A stretch of DNA of 64,000 nt from Lachnospiraceae bacterium (GCA_015057455.1 SVEH01000006.1:62001-126000); one strand, 5' to 3'. Numbered from the stretch's first letter, positions 39,030 through 48,736 are shown. A program made the numbers and translations. Notes: a model not told the origin generated them from the letters alone.

Positions 39030-40247
39030 TTAATTATTCACCACTCTAACGTACTTAGCTGGTGTTGTGTAATACATATTACTATACTTAATACCATCTC
39101 TTTTATTACTTGCATGAATAATTCTATTATTACCTACATATATGGCAACATGACCTATACTTCCTCCACGTTTGTAGAATACTAAATCTCCCGGTTTTAA
39201 TTGAGACGCTTTTATACTAGTTCCAACACCTGATTGTGCTGCTGAATTACGTGGCAACTTATATCCATATTTAGCATATATTGCTTGAACATAAGCTGAA
39301 CAATCTATACCTGTCTTAAAACTAGTTCCACCATAATGATATGGACATCCCAAGAATCCTTCAGCATAGTTAACAAGTGATTCTCTCAAATTAGATGTAG
39401 TCTCACTTTCTGTACTATTCTCATAAGTTCTCTTCTGAATTCTATATGCTTTATGTAATTCAAATGATATATTAACATACTCTCTACTTATGTATGCTGA
39501 GTCACCACCAACATCTACATTAACTTGGATCCAATCCTTTGTTGCAGCAACTATATCTAATTCTTCTCCTGCATTAATTCTATATAAAATCTTAGACTCT
39601 AATGTAGGATTCTCTCTTACATTCAACTCATCACACTTAGCTCTAATAACTAGTCTTCCTACAGATGAAACCATAGCAAGTGCTTTCTCATCTTTAATCA
39701 AAAACTGTTGTTTAACATAACCTATAACATCTCCTGATTGAACCTTAGCCCAACGAATGTTCTTAGTATCATTAATAAATCCAAGTATAGTACAAGCACC
39801 GTTCGGTTGAATCTTACCAACAACCTCATACTTCTCTCCTGCACCACTTCTTATGTTAACATACTGTTTCGCTCCAATTATAGCAATATTATTATACTTG
39901 CTATAATCAATATATGATGTATAATCGATCCCTGGAATCTCCTTACCTGGTATTGGCACGAATCCTAATTCTTCTTCCACAGGATTACTTTCTTCTTTAG
40001 TTGTAGCCTTTTCAGCCTCTTCTTTTTTCACTATCTCGGTTCCAATGTCCTCAACTACTTGTTCTGATTCTGTAATTTTTTCTTCAGAAACAAGCTTACT
40101 AGAACTCTGTGTATCTCTAGAAACTAATGTTTCCTCATGTTCCATATTAGCTACATTCTTATTATTCAAATATGTTACAGATATTAATACTACAACCGCT
40201 ATAATTACTAATGAAGATAAGCTGAACAATTTGTTCTTAACTGCCAT
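39030..40247 (-). CDS. SH3b-SH3b-NlpC/P60 peptidoglycan hydrolase
   Basis: The 405-residue product has an N-terminal membrane segment (about 7-27), a Glu/Lys-rich linker, two bacterial SH3 domains (about 122-185 and 198-262) and a C-terminal NlpC/P60 domain with Cys316 (IDCSAYV), His366 (SIGHVAIY) and His378 (RIIHAS), the full triad. Such enzymes cut the D-Glu to diamino acid bond of wall peptides. AGGAGA precedes the ATG. A perfect promoter and a 215-base leader flanked by repeated TGTAA-type sites suggest tight control. Confidence 0.94.
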   Translation of the reverse strand: MAVKNKLFSLSSLVIIAVVVLISVTYLNNKNVANMEHEETLVSRDTQSSSKLVSEEKITESEQVVEDIGTEIVKKEEAEKATTKEESNPVEEELGFVPIPGKEIPGIDYTSYIDYSKYNNIAIIGAKQYVNIRSGAGEKYEVVGKIQPNGACTILGFINDTKNIRWAKVQSGDVIGYVKQQFLIKDEKALAMVSSVGRLVIRAKCDELNVRENPTLESKILYRINAGEELDIVAATKDWIQVNVDVGGDSAYISREYVNISFELHKAYRIQKRTYENSTESETTSNLRESLVNYAEGFLGCPYHYGGTSFKTGIDCSAYVQAIYAKYGYKLPRNSAAQSGVGTSIKASQLKPGDLVFYKRGGSIGHVAIYVGNNRIIHASNKRDGIKYSNMYYTTPAKYVRVVNN

Positions 40248-40403
40248 AAATCTCTCCTAATAATACAACCACTACTATAATCTACAATACCCATTCTAAA
40301 TAAATTATCTATTATTTCCTTTAGCATATATACTTTAATATCAATCTGTTAACCTAATAGTAATCTATTTAATTAAATTATAATTATTACTACCCCATAT
40401 ATT

Positions 40404-40422
40404 TTACATTATTTTACAAATT
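40404..40422. promoter_or_regulatory. Copy 1 of a 19-bp direct repeat, in the NlpC/P60 leader
   Basis: TTACATTATTTTACAAATT, identical to 40569-40587. Read leftward it holds two TGTAA half-sites ten bases apart. A further TGTAAA lies just beyond. Confidence 0.55.
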
Positions 40423-40470
40423 GTGACTAAATTGTAAACTTATTAAGTCTTTGTTAATAATACGATGACC

Positions 40471-40499
40471 ATTATATCACCACTTCCTTTTATTGTCAA
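40471..40499 (-). promoter_or_regulatory. Promoter of the NlpC/P60 gene
   Basis: Read leftward: -35 TTGACA (40494-40499), 17 bases, -10 TATAAT (40471-40476). Consensus match. It implies a leader of about 215 bases. Confidence 0.88.
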
Positions 40500-40568
40500 T
40501 ACTTTTTGCGTAATATTTTATTAACATTTATTTTCTTCTGCTTAATCTTTACAACTTTGCCCTTTGAG

Positions 40569-40587
40569 TTACATTATTTTACAAATT
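40569..40587. promoter_or_regulatory. Copy 2 of the 19-bp direct repeat, upstream of the promoter
   Basis: Identical to 40404-40422, 165 bases away, and followed by an inverted TTTGTAAA (40594-40601) that makes a dyad with the TTTACAAA at the end of the repeat. Confidence 0.55.
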
Positions 40588-40731
40588 TCTCATTTGTAAA
40601 TCTTTTCCAATTATTAACATATTGTTAATTACCATTATGCACCCTTAGCAAATCACCTTATTCCATATGTTTCTTATATAATGTACAATTTGCTAATTTT
40701 TAATTGCAATTTTCTGTAATATAAACAGTAA

Positions 40732-40758
40732 TGGACCCTTAGATAATCTAAGGGCCCA
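40732..40758 (-). terminator. Terminator of the small gene at 40781-40906
   Basis: TGGACCCTTA and TAAGGGCCCA form a ten-base stem (one mismatch) with a seven-base loop, about 23 bases past the stop. Confidence 0.65.
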
Positions 40759-40780
40759 TCTCTATTTATTGTCTCACGCT

Positions 40781-40906
40781 TTATTGTCCATTGTCTTTCT
40801 TGTTGGATTTATTATGCTTTACAGGTTTCTTATCTGTATACATAATAAAAAAGTTCTTGTTGTACATTGTTGCAACAAATAATGGTTTCTTATTCACTTT
40901 TTTCAT
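40781..40906 (-). CDS. Small basic protein (41 residues or 38 from GTG)
   Basis: A short open frame, ATG 40906 (or GTG 40897) to TAA, with an excellent promoter (40975-41003), a GAAAGGG site and its own terminator. AAAGGGA lies one base from the ATG but nine from the GTG, so GTG may be the real start. The product is Lys/Asn-rich with a hydrophobic middle (LFVATMYNKNFFIMYT) and a basic tail; no signal peptide or Gly-Gly leader. It lies downstream of the C39 exporter operon, in the same direction. No family recognised. It could instead be a regulatory RNA. Confidence 0.5.
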   Translation of the reverse strand: MKKVNKKPLFVATMYNKNFFIMYTDKKPVKHNKSNKKDNGQ

Positions 40907-40952
40907 TCCCTTTCATAACTACATAACACCTTTTTATACTACACATACCCTT

Positions 40953-40968
40953 AGACGTCCCCACGTCT
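40953..40968 (-). promoter_or_regulatory. Dyad at the transcription start of the small gene
   Basis: AGACGT-four bases-ACGTCT, starting about seven bases after the -10, so it would be either an operator over +1 or a 5'-terminal RNA hairpin. Confidence 0.55.
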
Positions 40969-40974
40969 GCTTAT

Positions 40975-41003
40975 ATTATATACTTTTTCTTTGTTTTGGT
41001 CAA
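40975..41003 (-). promoter_or_regulatory. Promoter of the small gene
   Basis: Read leftward: -35 TTGACC (40998-41003), 17 bases, -10 TATAAT (40975-40980). Confidence 0.85.
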
Positions 41004-41190
41004 ACTTCAGCCAAAATTATACTTTGTGCACTTTACCTACATATTATTTTGTCAACACCTTTTCAAAATTAACACTAAGAAAACTTAACCAAATTTAACA
41101 TTAACTTTTAGTCAAAACTAACAAATCTCTTAACATTAATTTACTTTTTTACCTAATCTAAAACAATTAATATATAAAAATGACGAATTT

Positions 41191-41928
41191 TTACCAAAAC
41201 CAATATTTTTTCTTAACCAGCACATATATAATACTTAAAATAATAATTGCTATTCCCACATAAATTAACAATTCATATCTAATAGGTACTTTATTTATGT
41301 CTTTATCCGTCAATAAATATGTACTGTCTCTATCTAGTTCCCAGGTTAAATACCCATTAATAACGTTAATATTTTTATAATCAGCAACATTATCCTCATC
41401 TATGCCATCTAACAATATATATTTTCCTTGCACTTTATTATATATATACAAATATTTTTTATTAAGCTTAGTATTTCTTATCTTTACGCTTACCTTACCT
41501 GGCAGTTTATCATCAGAAGCTCTTTTTATCTTATATCCATCTTTTGTCTTTTTAACCTCTAGTTTTAAATCCAACTCAGTATTATAATCTTCTATATCTT
41601 CACCTCTAACGATAATTGCATAATCATCGTTTCTACCTTCAAGTATAAGATTTCTATCATAAGCAATTTCTAAACTTGCCTTAGTTAATGTAGAATAAAC
41701 ATCTAAATCATAAACAATCTTTTTATCAAAGGAACTTCTTATTATTCCTGCTAATTCATCATCTTGTTCTATAGCTTCTTCTTGTTTTTTCTCACTAGAA
41801 CTCCCAGTTCCATAAACCGATTCCTTATTCATCCATATCACTACAAACAAGCTCACAATAAGTAATATCATACTTATTATACTAGTAAAGAAAGATTTTC
41901 TAATTCTCCTTTTCTTAACCCATTTCAT
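41191..41928 (-). CDS. Membrane protein of the C39 exporter operon
   Basis: A 245-residue protein with a basic N-terminus, one membrane segment near each end (about 11-33 and 219-238) and an extracytoplasmic Asp/Lys-rich domain between them. It begins 20 bases after the HlyD-type adaptor gene, so it belongs to the exporter operon. No family recognised. It might be an immunity, sensing or extra export subunit. Confidence 0.7.
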   Translation of the reverse strand: MKWVKKRRIRKSFFTSIISMILLIVSLFVVIWMNKESVYGTGSSSEKKQEEAIEQDDELAGIIRSSFDKKIVYDLDVYSTLTKASLEIAYDRNLILEGRNDDYAIIVRGEDIEDYNTELDLKLEVKKTKDGYKIKRASDDKLPGKVSVKIRNTKLNKKYLYIYNKVQGKYILLDGIDEDNVADYKNINVINGYLTWELDRDSTYLLTDKDINKVPIRYELLIYVGIAIIILSIIYVLVKKKYWFW

Positions 41929-41947
41929 ATCTTATAACCTTCCCCTA

Positions 41948-43078
41948 CTACAACTTTATCCCAAGTGCTTCAAGAGCGTAGTACATATATGTAATTTCAT
42001 CATATTTTATTCTAGATTCAACACTCATACCACTTGACAAATTAACTTTGTCTCCATCCTTACCTACTACATAATTATAATCAGGTTTTATTACTAATTT
42101 AAAATATGCTACATTTCCGTTAGCTGTTGCATTTACAGAAACATCACAATCTTTTTCCACTACTTCACCTGTAATAGTTCCATATACAGATTGAGTCAGA
42201 CCAGCTATAGCAAGTTCTACAGAATCACCTTTTTTTACTTTTACTGCATCTGTTTCAGAAACAGTTGCTACAATTTCCAAATCTTCCGTATTAGACGCTA
42301 TGCTACACACTTTTGCACCTGTTTGAATAATCATACCTTGATTATACTGTTCTAAAACATGTACTGTTCCTGACTTCATAGTTTTTACTTCATATTCTTC
42401 TTTGCCTGTATTTAGTGCACCTAATTGAATATCAATAGTAGCTAACTGGTCCTTATACTGAGCAATAGTATCATTAGCTCCATTTACTTCTGTATAATAA
42501 AGTTGCTCAATTTTCTTATCCTTTTTCTCTAATTCTTTCTTAATATCTTCATCTGAATACCCATAAGCCTTTAACATATCTTCATTAACAGTAATTTGTT
42601 CCACTTGATTCTTATAAGCCTGAAATTTATTATAAAAGGAACTTTCATTAATCTCTCTCTCGTTAAATAAATTGTTATCTGCCTCTAAGGACTTAATATA
42701 CTTTTCATAGTTAACAATATTCTTATTAAGTAGCGTCTTCTGTTCTTCTAATTGTTTCGCTTGTAAGTCTAACTCTGTGCTTTTAATTGTAAATAACACA
42801 TCTCCTTCAGATACAACTTTACCTTCTTCATAATTCACACTTAAAATCTGACCTGTATAAGGAGACATAACATAATTTTTCTCTTTGCTTTGTACCACAC
42901 CTGTTGCTTTAATAACAGATTCCTTTGGTGTTTTATATGCCCATATGCCAAGCAAAACCATAAAAGCCATAACAACCAATATTAAAATATATCCAAATGC
43001 TGGCACCTTTTTTTCATATAAAAGTCTACTATCACGCACTTCATCTAAAGTTTTAACCCTATATCCCATATAATTCAC
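41948..43078 (-). CDS. HlyD-family membrane fusion protein
   Basis: A 376-residue protein with one membrane segment (about 27-47), a biotinyl/lipoyl-like half (about 60-105, 'GVVQSKEKNYVMSPYTGQI' and 'VVSEGDVLFTI'), a long coiled coil (about 110-220), the second lipoyl half ('MKSGTVHVLEQYNQGMIIQTG') and a beta-barrel end. It would link the C39-ABC exporter to the outside. Start GTG at 43078 or ATG at 43069. Gene order exporter, adaptor, membrane protein is compact. Confidence 0.88.
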   Translation of the reverse strand: MNYMGYRVKTLDEVRDSRLLYEKKVPAFGYILILVVMAFMVLLGIWAYKTPKESVIKATGVVQSKEKNYVMSPYTGQILSVNYEEGKVVSEGDVLFTIKSTELDLQAKQLEEQKTLLNKNIVNYEKYIKSLEADNNLFNEREINESSFYNKFQAYKNQVEQITVNEDMLKAYGYSDEDIKKELEKKDKKIEQLYYTEVNGANDTIAQYKDQLATIDIQLGALNTGKEEYEVKTMKSGTVHVLEQYNQGMIIQTGAKVCSIASNTEDLEIVATVSETDAVKVKKGDSVELAIAGLTQSVYGTITGEVVEKDCDVSVNATANGNVAYFKLVIKPDYNYVVGKDGDKVNLSSGMSVESRIKYDEITYMYYALEALGIKL

Positions 43079-43148
43079 ACATCCCCTCTTATTTAAAATA
43101 TCAAATATTATTGAAATTATATATCATTTAAATTAAATATCATTTAAA

Positions 43149-45740
43149 CTAAATATCATTTAGCCCAATTACAAAATCATCACTCTCTAAATCATCATAT
43201 ATATTTAAATTCTGACCTAATCTAACATGTTCTATTCCATCTTGTTCTTTTCCCGCCTGTTCTATTCCATCGTCCCCTATACTTGCTGGCCTCATTCCTA
43301 CTTGTCCAATTCCTACATTTCCCATTCTACTATTGATAACATTTTCTGATGTATATATATTATCATTAGCGAAGCTATCAAAACACCTCACATTATAGGC
43401 ACCTTTACCATATGTGTCTATCTCAAAATCCTCAATTTTATCTTCTTCATTCTGAAATATTGTGTTATGTTCTTCATAAAGAACATTTTCACAATATTCA
43501 TCATCTATCGAAGTGCCAGCGTATAAATCATCGCTTAAATCAACATTTAATTTAGCATTTAAACCTACATTTTTCTCATATATATTGCCTTGCTGAATCT
43601 GCCACATCTCATAATATTTTCCCCTTAATTCCATAAGTTCATTATGAGTACCTTCCTCAGCAATTCTACCATTATCCATAACAATAATCTTGTCACAATG
43701 TCTAACTGTAGATAGTCTATGAGCTATAATAAGCATAGACTTATCTGCTAGTTTATTATAAATCGTATCAAATATAACATTTTCCGTTGAAAAATCTAAA
43801 TTAGACGTACTTTCATCTAAAATATAGAAATTATTTTTCTTAATCAGCGCTCTTGCTAATGCTATTCTCTGTTTTTCTCCACCACTAAGCCCATTACCAG
43901 CTTCTTCTAGATATGTAAGATATTGCAATGGTAACTTACTTACAAATTCATCAGCCTTAGCCATCTTGGCAGCTTCCACAACTTCATCATAAGTTGCATC
44001 ATTCTTACTAATTCTTATATTATCAAATATAGTTTTAGAAAATAATTCAACATTTTGCGGCATATAAGATATAGCTTTTCTAAGAGACTCATTACTAAGT
44101 TCCTCTATATTACTATCTCCAATTATAATATTTCCCTTTTCAGGCTCATAATATTTAAGAAGTAATTTAGCAATAGTTGTTTTTCCACTACCACTGCCTC
44201 CAACAATAGCCACTTTCTCTCCCATAGGAATAGAAAAACTCACATCATCAAGTACAGGTTTTCTGTTACCATATCTAAATGTTACATTTTCAAATTTTAT
44301 ATCTCCTTCAATGTTCTCTATCTCTTTATATCTAATATTAGAATTAAGCTCTTGCTCTGTTTCATAATCAAGAATCTCTGAAATTCTATTCATTGATATA
44401 TTAGCCTCTTGAATCTGCAATTGAAGACCAACAAGTCTGCTAACTGGGCTCATAAAATATCCTGAAAGAGTTGTAAATGCCATCATAGAACCAAGTGTTA
44501 TTTCACCTTTAATAACCATAGAAACACCCACATATGTAAGAATCAAATTACCAACTGTTGATATAACTGATGAAATGGCACCTTGTACATTAGACAACAT
44601 ACCTTCCTTTAAACCAATTCTTACTGAACGAATATATTCTCTTTCTATATTATCTAACTCAACATCTTCATTGGCATTCCCTTTAATAGTTTCAACAGCT
44701 CTTAACCCTTCTATAATCTGTGAATTAAGAATTGAAGCCTGTTTCATTTGTTCCTCATTTATGCTCTTGTATGGTTGTCTAAAGATAAATACAAGCAATA
44801 TACTTACTACCGTCATAACTGCAATAACGGTAAACATGCTCATATTCATATTAAATAAAATCACACCTGTAGCCACAGTCATTATTATATCCATAATCAA
44901 TGTAAGCGCTATATTAGTGAATATATTCTTAATTGTAAATGCATCCGAAAATCTAGTTGTTATATCTCCTGTTTTTCTAGTTGAGAAAAACTTCATTGGT
45001 AGTCTATAAATATGTCCAAAATATCCTAGCATAAGTGGAATATCTATTTTCATAGATAAATACATCATTATTACACTTCTAACAAAACCAATTACAACCT
45101 TCGTAACAGCCACTAAGGCAAATACAATTAAAACCATAAGCAAAGTATCTTCCAACTTATAAGGCAAAATTTCATCCATAAGTACCTTATTAAACATAGA
45201 AGATGCAATTCCTAATATGGTTAATAATATTGATGCCAATATCGAAAATATAAATAACTTCTTCTGAGGCAATAATAGTTTTATATATCTTTTAAATACG
45301 GATTCTGTTCCACAAGAGCCTGTCTCAAATGAGTCAGATGGCATAAGAATTAACATATTACCAGTAAATTGTTCCAAAAACTCAGCCATAGGCACCTTAA
45401 CTAAATCCTTAGCTGGGTCACCTATAACTACATATTTTTTCTTAACCTTATACACCACAACAAAATGAGTCATGCCTTCTTTTGTTACGATGTTAGCAAT
45501 TGCTGGCAATGTATATTTACTTTTGAAACCCTCTTCATCAACACGAACAGCTTGACACATAAATCCAAGTTCATTGGCACATTTACTAAGACCAACTAGA
45601 TTCGTACCTTTAAGATCTGTTCCCATTAAATCTCTAAGCCTAGTTATAGTTGTTTCCTTTCTATAGTGCAAACAAACCATAGCTAAACAAGCTGCTGCAC
45701 AATCAGTAGCATCGTGTTGTTTAACAAATGTATATCGCAT
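43149..45740 (-). CDS. C39-peptidase ABC exporter for peptides (PCAT)
   Basis: The 863-residue product has an N-terminal C39 peptidase (Cys14 in DCAAACLAMV, His92 in THFVVVY, Asp108 in GDPA), six TM segments and an ABC ATPase with Walker A GGSGSGKTT, signature LSGGEKQR and Walker B YILDESTSNLD. Such transporters cut off the double-Gly leader and export bacteriocins or signal peptides. An unusual tail of about 125 residues follows the ATPase, Asp/Glu/Asn-rich with degenerate 'GIEQ/GIGQ' repeats. AAGGGG precedes the ATG. No candidate precursor with a Gly-Gly motif was found nearby. Confidence 0.95.
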   Translation of the reverse strand: MRYTFVKQHDATDCAAACLAMVCLHYRKETTITRLRDLMGTDLKGTNLVGLSKCANELGFMCQAVRVDEEGFKSKYTLPAIANIVTKEGMTHFVVVYKVKKKYVVIGDPAKDLVKVPMAEFLEQFTGNMLILMPSDSFETGSCGTESVFKRYIKLLLPQKKLFIFSILASILLTILGIASSMFNKVLMDEILPYKLEDTLLMVLIVFALVAVTKVVIGFVRSVIMMYLSMKIDIPLMLGYFGHIYRLPMKFFSTRKTGDITTRFSDAFTIKNIFTNIALTLIMDIIMTVATGVILFNMNMSMFTVIAVMTVVSILLVFIFRQPYKSINEEQMKQASILNSQIIEGLRAVETIKGNANEDVELDNIEREYIRSVRIGLKEGMLSNVQGAISSVISTVGNLILTYVGVSMVIKGEITLGSMMAFTTLSGYFMSPVSRLVGLQLQIQEANISMNRISEILDYETEQELNSNIRYKEIENIEGDIKFENVTFRYGNRKPVLDDVSFSIPMGEKVAIVGGSGSGKTTIAKLLLKYYEPEKGNIIIGDSNIEELSNESLRKAISYMPQNVELFSKTIFDNIRISKNDATYDEVVEAAKMAKADEFVSKLPLQYLTYLEEAGNGLSGGEKQRIALARALIKKNNFYILDESTSNLDFSTENVIFDTIYNKLADKSMLIIAHRLSTVRHCDKIIVMDNGRIAEEGTHNELMELRGKYYEMWQIQQGNIYEKNVGLNAKLNVDLSDDLYAGTSIDDEYCENVLYEEHNTIFQNEEDKIEDFEIDTYGKGAYNVRCFDSFANDNIYTSENVINSRMGNVGIGQVGMRPASIGDDGIEQAGKEQDGIEHVRLGQNLNIYDDLESDDFVIGLNDI

Positions 45741-45804
45741 TATTTATTCCCCTTTTTATTAATTCCTTACTCACCTTCACACTTTGTTACTCTTTATAAT
45801 TATA

Positions 45805-45822
45805 TTAATTCCTTTGAATTAA
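45805..45822. promoter_or_regulatory. Dyad upstream of the C39 exporter operon
   Basis: TTAATTC-CTTT-GAATTAA, an exact 7-bp inverted repeat, 65 bases before the ATG. It may be an operator. Confidence 0.4.
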
Positions 45823-46035
45823 TCGTTATTTTTATTCAATTTAAAATATTTAAAATCAATTACTGTTTATCATTTATTATTTTTATATATTAACCAAATC
45901 ACAAACTTATCCTTATAGCTTGTAATAGTTTATATCAGCTATATTTTAAAGTCAATTAATTTGAAAATGTTTATAAATATTTTAGATTTAAGCCACCTAC
46001 TCATTATACAATTCGTTGATTATATAACCATTCCC

Positions 46036-47415
46036 TTATGCAACTTGCTCACTTTTCTTCATTAATTTAAATTCATAAACAACAAATACTATAACTAATA
46101 TAAATGCCATTAAATCTGCAACTGGTGCTGCAAATAGTATTCCTTCAATTCCCATAAACTTAGGCAAAATCACAGCCAATGGAAGCAAGAATATTATCTG
46201 TCTTGTAAGTGCTATAAATGCACCCTTTGTTGCCTTGCCTATTGAAGTGAAGAATATAGATGTTAATGGTTGCATTCCATTGACAAATGTCATAAATAAA
46301 TTTATTCTAAAACACTTTACACCAAATTCTATATATTCTTTTGAACCATTACCAAACATAGCTAATATCTGTTGTGGCATTGTCTGAAATAGTATAAAGA
46401 ATATTACTGATATAATAATATTAGCTTTAGCTGCTGCAATATATGTCTTTCTACAACGCTTATATGCTGCCGCACCATAATTGTAACTTACAATAGGTTG
46501 AGTTCCCTGTCCAACTCCAATTACAATAGCCATAAACACCATATTTATCTTCATCACTATACCGATACATGCAATTGGTATATCTTCGCCATAAGAAGAC
46601 CTTGCACCATAAAATTTCATAAGATTATTTACTACTATTTGAACTACAAACATAGATAATTGATTAATACATGGTGCCAATCCCAAAGCACAAATTGTCG
46701 CACACACTTTCCCTTCAACTTTGAAACATTCCTTTGTTATCTTAATATGTTTATATCTTTTAACATAAGTAAGTGATATACAACATGTAAGAATCTGTCC
46801 TAATATAGTTGCCAGCGCTGCACCTGACATACCCATATGAAATACAATTATAAATAACGCATCTAAAACTATATTAGTAATAGCACCAGCCACCATACTA
46901 ATCATAGCAAACTTAGCACTAGTATCTGCTCTAATAGAATTATTAAGACAAGTACCTAACACCGCAAAAGGTATACCAATTATAATTATTCTTCCGTATT
47001 CTACTGCATATGGTAACACTTGTTTACTAGAACCAAAAGCAATTAACAATGGCTCCAAAAACAATAATGAAACTATAGTAATTATAGTTGATGCAACAAT
47101 ACCCATCACCAACATATTACCAACAGCAGTTTCTGCTTTCTTCTTGTTACCTGCTCCTAACTCTAAGTTCTGCTTTGATGCTCCACCTTGACCAATTAAT
47201 AAAGCCATAGCTATACTCATAGTAGTAATTGGAAATGTAACATTCGTAGCTGCATTGCCTAGTGTTCCTACAAAATTACCAATAAACATCTGATCAACCA
47301 TATTGTATAAAGCATTCACTAACATAGCTATAACACTTGGTACTGCAAACTTTCTTAACAATACATCTATCTTACCATCTGCTAATGGATTACGACTTAT
47401 TTCATTTGTACTCAA
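46036..47415 (-). CDS. MATE family efflux transporter
   Basis: A 459-residue, about 12-TM protein with typical MATE sequence ('PSVIAMLVNALYNMVDQMFIGNFVG' near the start, 'GVGQGTQPIVSYNYGA'). MATE proteins export drugs or metabolites using ion gradients. Start is TTG (47415) with AAGGGAGGA seven bases before it; the ATG at 47463 is not supported by a ribosome site. Single-gene unit. Confidence 0.92.
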   Translation of the reverse strand: MSTNEISRNPLADGKIDVLLRKFAVPSVIAMLVNALYNMVDQMFIGNFVGTLGNAATNVTFPITTMSIAMALLIGQGGASKQNLELGAGNKKKAETAVGNMLVMGIVASTIITIVSLLFLEPLLIAFGSSKQVLPYAVEYGRIIIIGIPFAVLGTCLNNSIRADTSAKFAMISMVAGAITNIVLDALFIIVFHMGMSGAALATILGQILTCCISLTYVKRYKHIKITKECFKVEGKVCATICALGLAPCINQLSMFVVQIVVNNLMKFYGARSSYGEDIPIACIGIVMKINMVFMAIVIGVGQGTQPIVSYNYGAAAYKRCRKTYIAAAKANIIISVIFFILFQTMPQQILAMFGNGSKEYIEFGVKCFRINLFMTFVNGMQPLTSIFFTSIGKATKGAFIALTRQIIFLLPLAVILPKFMGIEGILFAAPVADLMAFILVIVFVVYEFKLMKKSEQVA

Positions 47416-47585
47416 AATTATTCCTCCCTTTTGTAATTCATGCAAAATTTTACTATACAACAATCCACATCATAGAATACAGTAAAATATATTTTTTTTC
47501 AAGCTAACTTTTTAAAAGGGAGGAATTTTTAGTACCTTTAACAATTAAAGTATTCCAAATGTTCTGAATAATTATAATAAATAAA

Positions 47586-48506
47586 CTAATCTTCCTTATC
47601 TATCATCTTCATTAATTCTTGTATTTTTTCTAAAGTCAAACCTGTTGCTTTAGCTAAGAAATCTTCATCTTCTATTCCTAATGCACGAAGATTCTTAAAA
47701 ATATTTGTTTTTTCTTCATCACGCCCTAATTCTATACCCTCACTTACACCATCTTCATGGCCTTTTCTATAACTTGTCTTCATTCCTGCATTGTAATCTC
47801 TCTCTGCCTTTAATCTAGCCTCATATTCTAAACGTTTCTCTTCATCTGAACTTATCTTTACTACTTCGTTGCAAGCTTCATCTATATATTCATTTGTATT
47901 CATCATATTATCAAGCTCCTTTCGATTCTTTATATTAAAGAATTTCGCCCAATCTAGAAGTTCGCTTTTAGGATATTCTGACTCCATTTGTTTTACTTTC
48001 GGTAATTCTATTACATGTATCTCTAACTTATCTGTATACAGTAGACCTCTAGTATCCTCCCTTAAATGAAATTGAGAATAAAAATCCTTCTCTTCAGAAA
48101 ATAATTTAAAATCCAAAATGCTAATATGTATACACTTTTGGAGTTTCTCGTAATCATCTCCTTCATTTATCTGATCTACATACATCTTGCTCAAGTAATA
48201 AGTTGACCTTTCTTCCCAATAGTCATACTCTCTTACTTGCATCTCCATGTCAATCTGTCTTTTATCCATTAGTTCTACTCTTACATCAAGTATACCTAGT
48301 TTTTCCTTTTCTTTACTCTTTCTAAGATTTGTATTCAGCAATGTTGTACGCTTTATATTCTTTGGCTGTATCTGTAACACAGCACTTATAAATCCCAAAC
48401 GCACCTTAGCATTATACATAATCTCTTTAAAACAAAAATCCACCTTAGGCATCATAATGAAATCATCGTTTACTTCTTCTTTTCTTAAATTCTTATTTTC
48501 TTGCAT
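47586..48506 (-). CDS. Rpn/PD-(D/E)XK nuclease family protein
   Basis: A 306-residue protein of the Rpn type (recombination-promoting nuclease, PDDEXK_2). The N-terminal 'MPKVDFCFKEIM' and the active-site strand 'GILDVRVEL...IDMEMQV' carry the Asp and Glu-x-Gln pattern. The C-terminal end is helical and Glu/Lys-rich, with 'DGVSEGIELGRDEEK' and a final short helix-turn-like segment. AAAGGGG sits before the ATG at 48506; the TTG two codons earlier is less likely. Related proteins stand at 62597 and 63930. No terminal repeats or other transposition features are seen. Confidence 0.88.
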   Translation of the reverse strand: MQENKNLRKEEVNDDFIMMPKVDFCFKEIMYNAKVRLGFISAVLQIQPKNIKRTTLLNTNLRKSKEKEKLGILDVRVELMDKRQIDMEMQVREYDYWEERSTYYLSKMYVDQINEGDDYEKLQKCIHISILDFKLFSEEKDFYSQFHLREDTRGLLYTDKLEIHVIELPKVKQMESEYPKSELLDWAKFFNIKNRKELDNMMNTNEYIDEACNEVVKISSDEEKRLEYEARLKAERDYNAGMKTSYRKGHEDGVSEGIELGRDEEKTNIFKNLRALGIEDEDFLAKATGLTLEKIQELMKMIDKED

Positions 48507-48685
48507 ATTCAAGCCCCTTTCTAACTAAAGGGTACTTATCTATTTCATAATGTTAACTTTATTATACTTTGTATAAAAAATATAGACAATACCCTTTTTT
48601 AACCGCACGCAGAACACCTGTTCTATTATTGTAAAATAAAGTATACTCTCTTAGATAATAAAAGTCAATACATTTTCGAACGTTT

Positions 48686-48712
48686 TTCGATTAATTTAGT
48701 TCGATTAATTTA
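48686..48712. repeat. Tandem direct repeat of TTCGATTAATTTA
   Basis: Two exact 13-base copies in a row (14-base period), 25 bases upstream of the -35 of the next promoter. Possible operator. Confidence 0.6.
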
Positions 48713-48736
48713 CCCACTTACTTTTCATCGAATGAA

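Noticed and set aside
40404..40422. Firm assignment as WalR boxes
   Set aside because: The two TGTAA half-sites are ten bases apart, not the eleven expected; kept only as unidentified operators.
40791..41072. 93-residue plus-strand frame
   Set aside because: It is the complement of the minus-strand small gene, its promoter and upstream region; no ribosome site and a biased Phe/Leu/Ile composition.
47586..48506. Insertion sequence
   Set aside because: The protein is of the Rpn 'putative transposase' type, but no terminal inverted repeats or target duplication could be seen.
48674..48690. Possible LexA box (CGAAC...TTCG)
   Set aside because: Spacing is one base short of the Firmicutes consensus and the second half is incomplete.
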